Below are positions 5,666 through 6,884 of a stretch of 6,884 nucleotides of DNA, piece by piece; within the stretch, counting starts at the first letter, position 1; each line of letters begins with the position of its first letter. Made by a program: the position numbers and the translations under genes. The DNA is taken from NCBI GenBank assembly GCA_002448715.1, contig DJZU01000076.1, forward strand, positions 1 through 6,884. The letters run 5' to 3'. Origin of the DNA: Candidatus Neomicrothrix sp. UBA6944. Lineage in GTDB: Bacteria; Actinomycetota; Acidimicrobiia; Acidimicrobiales; Poriferisodalaceae. The notes beneath the pieces were generated by a model. That model was not told the DNA's origin and made no database searches. It was given only the letters and a program-made list of their open reading frames with translations.

Positions 5666-6884
5666 TCACCAAGTGTCAATCGTGTGTTTCTTGACGGTTT
5701 GCTGAGAGCGACGTTCAGCGGATGTCGGTAGATGAGTGACAAGTCGGGACAGACCGATCCGAGTTTCGGCGGGTTCGATGACATCGTCGAAAGAGTTGAA
5801 ATTTCTTGTTGCCGTGAAAGGGTCTTCAATGCCGAGCTCAGCTGTCGGCCAAGCAACTTGCCACAAGGGCACATTGTGTCCGGTAGGTGAGCCAGCCATC
5901 ACATGTCCACTAAATCCACCGGCTTGTCGCAACTGGATGGAAGCCATTGGCACCGATCGGCGCTGTTGGGTTTGAAGGACTCGAGTGTGCCAGCGACTGA
6001 CTCCAGCTTTTAGTCCTGTGTCGGTTTCTAATGCGGTGTATGGGCTATCGATAAGCGAAATGATTGGGTATTCGTATGCGTCGCATAGCTCTACGAAGCG
6101 CCCAATTTTGGTCGCGGCTGATTCTGTGATGATCCCTTCATCCACGTTCTGGTTATTGGCAATAACTCCTACCGTTCTGCCTTCAATTCGCGCGATGGCG
6201 GTCACGGCGCTTGCAGCGAACTGTGGGCGTAGTTCAAAAACAGAGTCCCTGTCGACGATCGCGTTGATAACTGGGTAGATGTCGTATGGTCCTGATTCGG
6301 GAACTAGCTCAGCAATCTTTTCGGCAGAGGGGTGCTCTTGTCCGCCGGAATGATCATTGAGATAACTCAAATACTGTTTGGTCAATTCAATAGCGGTCGG
6401 CTCGTCATCAACAAGAAGGTCTATACCGCCGGTGAGTTCGTGCATTTCAACCCCGGCGAGTTCTTGGGGAGTGAGAGTTAGGCCCAGAGCAGCCTCGACC
6501 ATCGGAGGTCCGCCCATGCCAATAGCAGAGCCTCGGGTGGTGATGACGATGTCAGAAAATCCGGCGAGGCTCGCGTGACCGGCGAATGAGGGCCCAGAGA
6601 CGATTGCGACTGTTGGCACCCAGCCTGATAGTTCTGCCATTCCGTCGAACAAGGTAAAACGGCCTATTTGCCCGCTGAGTTCTAGATGACCGAGACCTGC
6701 TCGGGGGTGTCGAGCTCGACTGCCGCCGCCGTCTACGAAGAACGCGATCGGCCAACGTTGCTGTTGAGCAAGTGAGATCAGATGTTCGAGTCGGGCCGCG
6801 CCGTACCCTCCGCCGCGGTCTGTGTAATCGGTCGAGGAGGTAATGACGGTTTTTCCATCAATTGTTCCGATGAAGTCAACGCCG
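5666..6884 (-). CDS. Acyl-CoA carboxylase carboxyltransferase region (5' partial), with a shortened C-terminal half
   Basis: This encodes the biotin-dependent carboxyltransferase that moves CO2 from carboxybiotin to an acyl-CoA. The frame is open to the right edge (405 visible residues), so the start lies outside. An internal TTG at 6652 is not the start, because homology continues upstream (FFVDGGGSRA, residues 48-57). The N-terminal crotonase fold shows the first oxyanion loop SGPSFAGHASLAG and IGMGGPPMVE, followed by DIVIT and KQYLSYL. The C-terminal fold shows DSVFELRPQF, ARIEGRTVGVIANN, RFVELCDAYEYP and VAWPTAELG, then FDDVIEPAETR. This wording matches the carboxyltransferase part of large actinobacterial and proteobacterial proteins that fuse ATP-grasp biotin carboxylase, biotinyl domain and carboxyltransferase. 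The canonical segment of about 45-50 residues between WPTGEFG and DDVIDPADTR is reduced to about 14, and the usual DTPGF is DSPYT. Acyl substrate unknown. Confidence 0.88.
   Translation of the reverse strand, partial: GVDFIGTIDGKTVITSSTDYTDRGGGYGAARLEHLISLAQQQRWPIAFFVDGGGSRARHPRAGLGHLELSGQIGRFTLFDGMAELSGWVPTVAIVSGPSFAGHASLAGFSDIVITTRGSAIGMGGPPMVEAALGLTLTPQELAGVEMHELTGGIDLLVDDEPTAIELTKQYLSYLNDHSGGQEHPSAEKIAELVPESGPYDIYPVINAIVDRDSVFELRPQFAASAVTAIARIEGRTVGVIANNQNVDEGIITESAATKIGRFVELCDAYEYPIISLIDSPYTALETDTGLKAGVSRWHTRVLQTQQRRSVPMASIQLRQAGGFSGHVMAGSPTGHNVPLWQVAWPTAELGIEDPFTATRNFNSFDDVIEPAETRIGLSRLVTHLPTSAERRSQQTVKKHTIDTW

Noticed and set aside
5244..5672. Frame on the - strand starting at the end of the carboxyltransferase and reading an Ile-Leu-Leu-Ile run, as a possible ilv attenuation leader peptide
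   Set aside because: It has no ribosome site and no stop before running deep into ilvD in another frame, and it lacks the terminator/antiterminator pair expected of an attenuator.
5654..5682. Imperfect hairpin around the carboxyltransferase stop codon
   Set aside because: The stem is short and bulged, with an eight-base loop and no T-tract. Not clearly above chance.

Overview
The window holds six protein-coding genes, two of them cut by the window edges. There are no RNA genes, CRISPR arrays, insertion sequences or other mobile elements that I can support. Moderate GC content, a mycobacterial FabG3-like dehydrogenase, GTG/TTG start options, a fused-type acyl-CoA carboxyltransferase and a T-tract-less hairpin terminator together suggest a mid-GC actinobacterium, perhaps a free-living or marine Acidimicrobiia-like lineage. 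That placement is an inference from general resemblance and was not tested by any search.

Layout. The left third is read on the + strand: the C-terminal half of the ribosome-associated GTPase TypA/BipA (entering from the left edge, stop at 982), then after 116 bp a classical short-chain dehydrogenase (1099-1839). The rest is read on the - strand. From right to left it holds an acyl-CoA carboxylase carboxyltransferase fragment (5' end beyond the right edge, stop at 5666), a dihydroxy-acid dehydratase (IlvD, 5439 to 3730), a secreted lipoprotein with a degenerate M23/LytM-like fold (3649 to 2351) and a small uncharacterised protein (2273 to 1887). The two blocks converge in 47 bp, where a perfect 16-bp inverted repeat overlaps the dehydrogenase stop codon and probably ends transcription.

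How the genes fit together. TypA (translation and ribosome assembly under stress) is ordinary housekeeping. The dehydrogenase, carboxyltransferase and dehydratase are all metabolic (hydroxysteroid or hydroxyacyl redox, acyl-CoA carboxylation, branched-chain amino acid synthesis), but they do not form an obvious single pathway. Gaps on the - strand are 226, 80 and 77 bp, so co-transcription is possible but not shown.

I see no convincing undescribed multi-gene system. The points most worth checking are an in-frame loss of about 45-50 residues from the C-terminal carboxyltransferase half, the lipoprotein whose M23-like domain seems to lack zinc ligands, the unusual active-site flanks of the IlvD homologue, the stop-codon hairpin, and two genes whose Shine-Dalgarno-like sequence almost touches the ATG and which may be leaderless.
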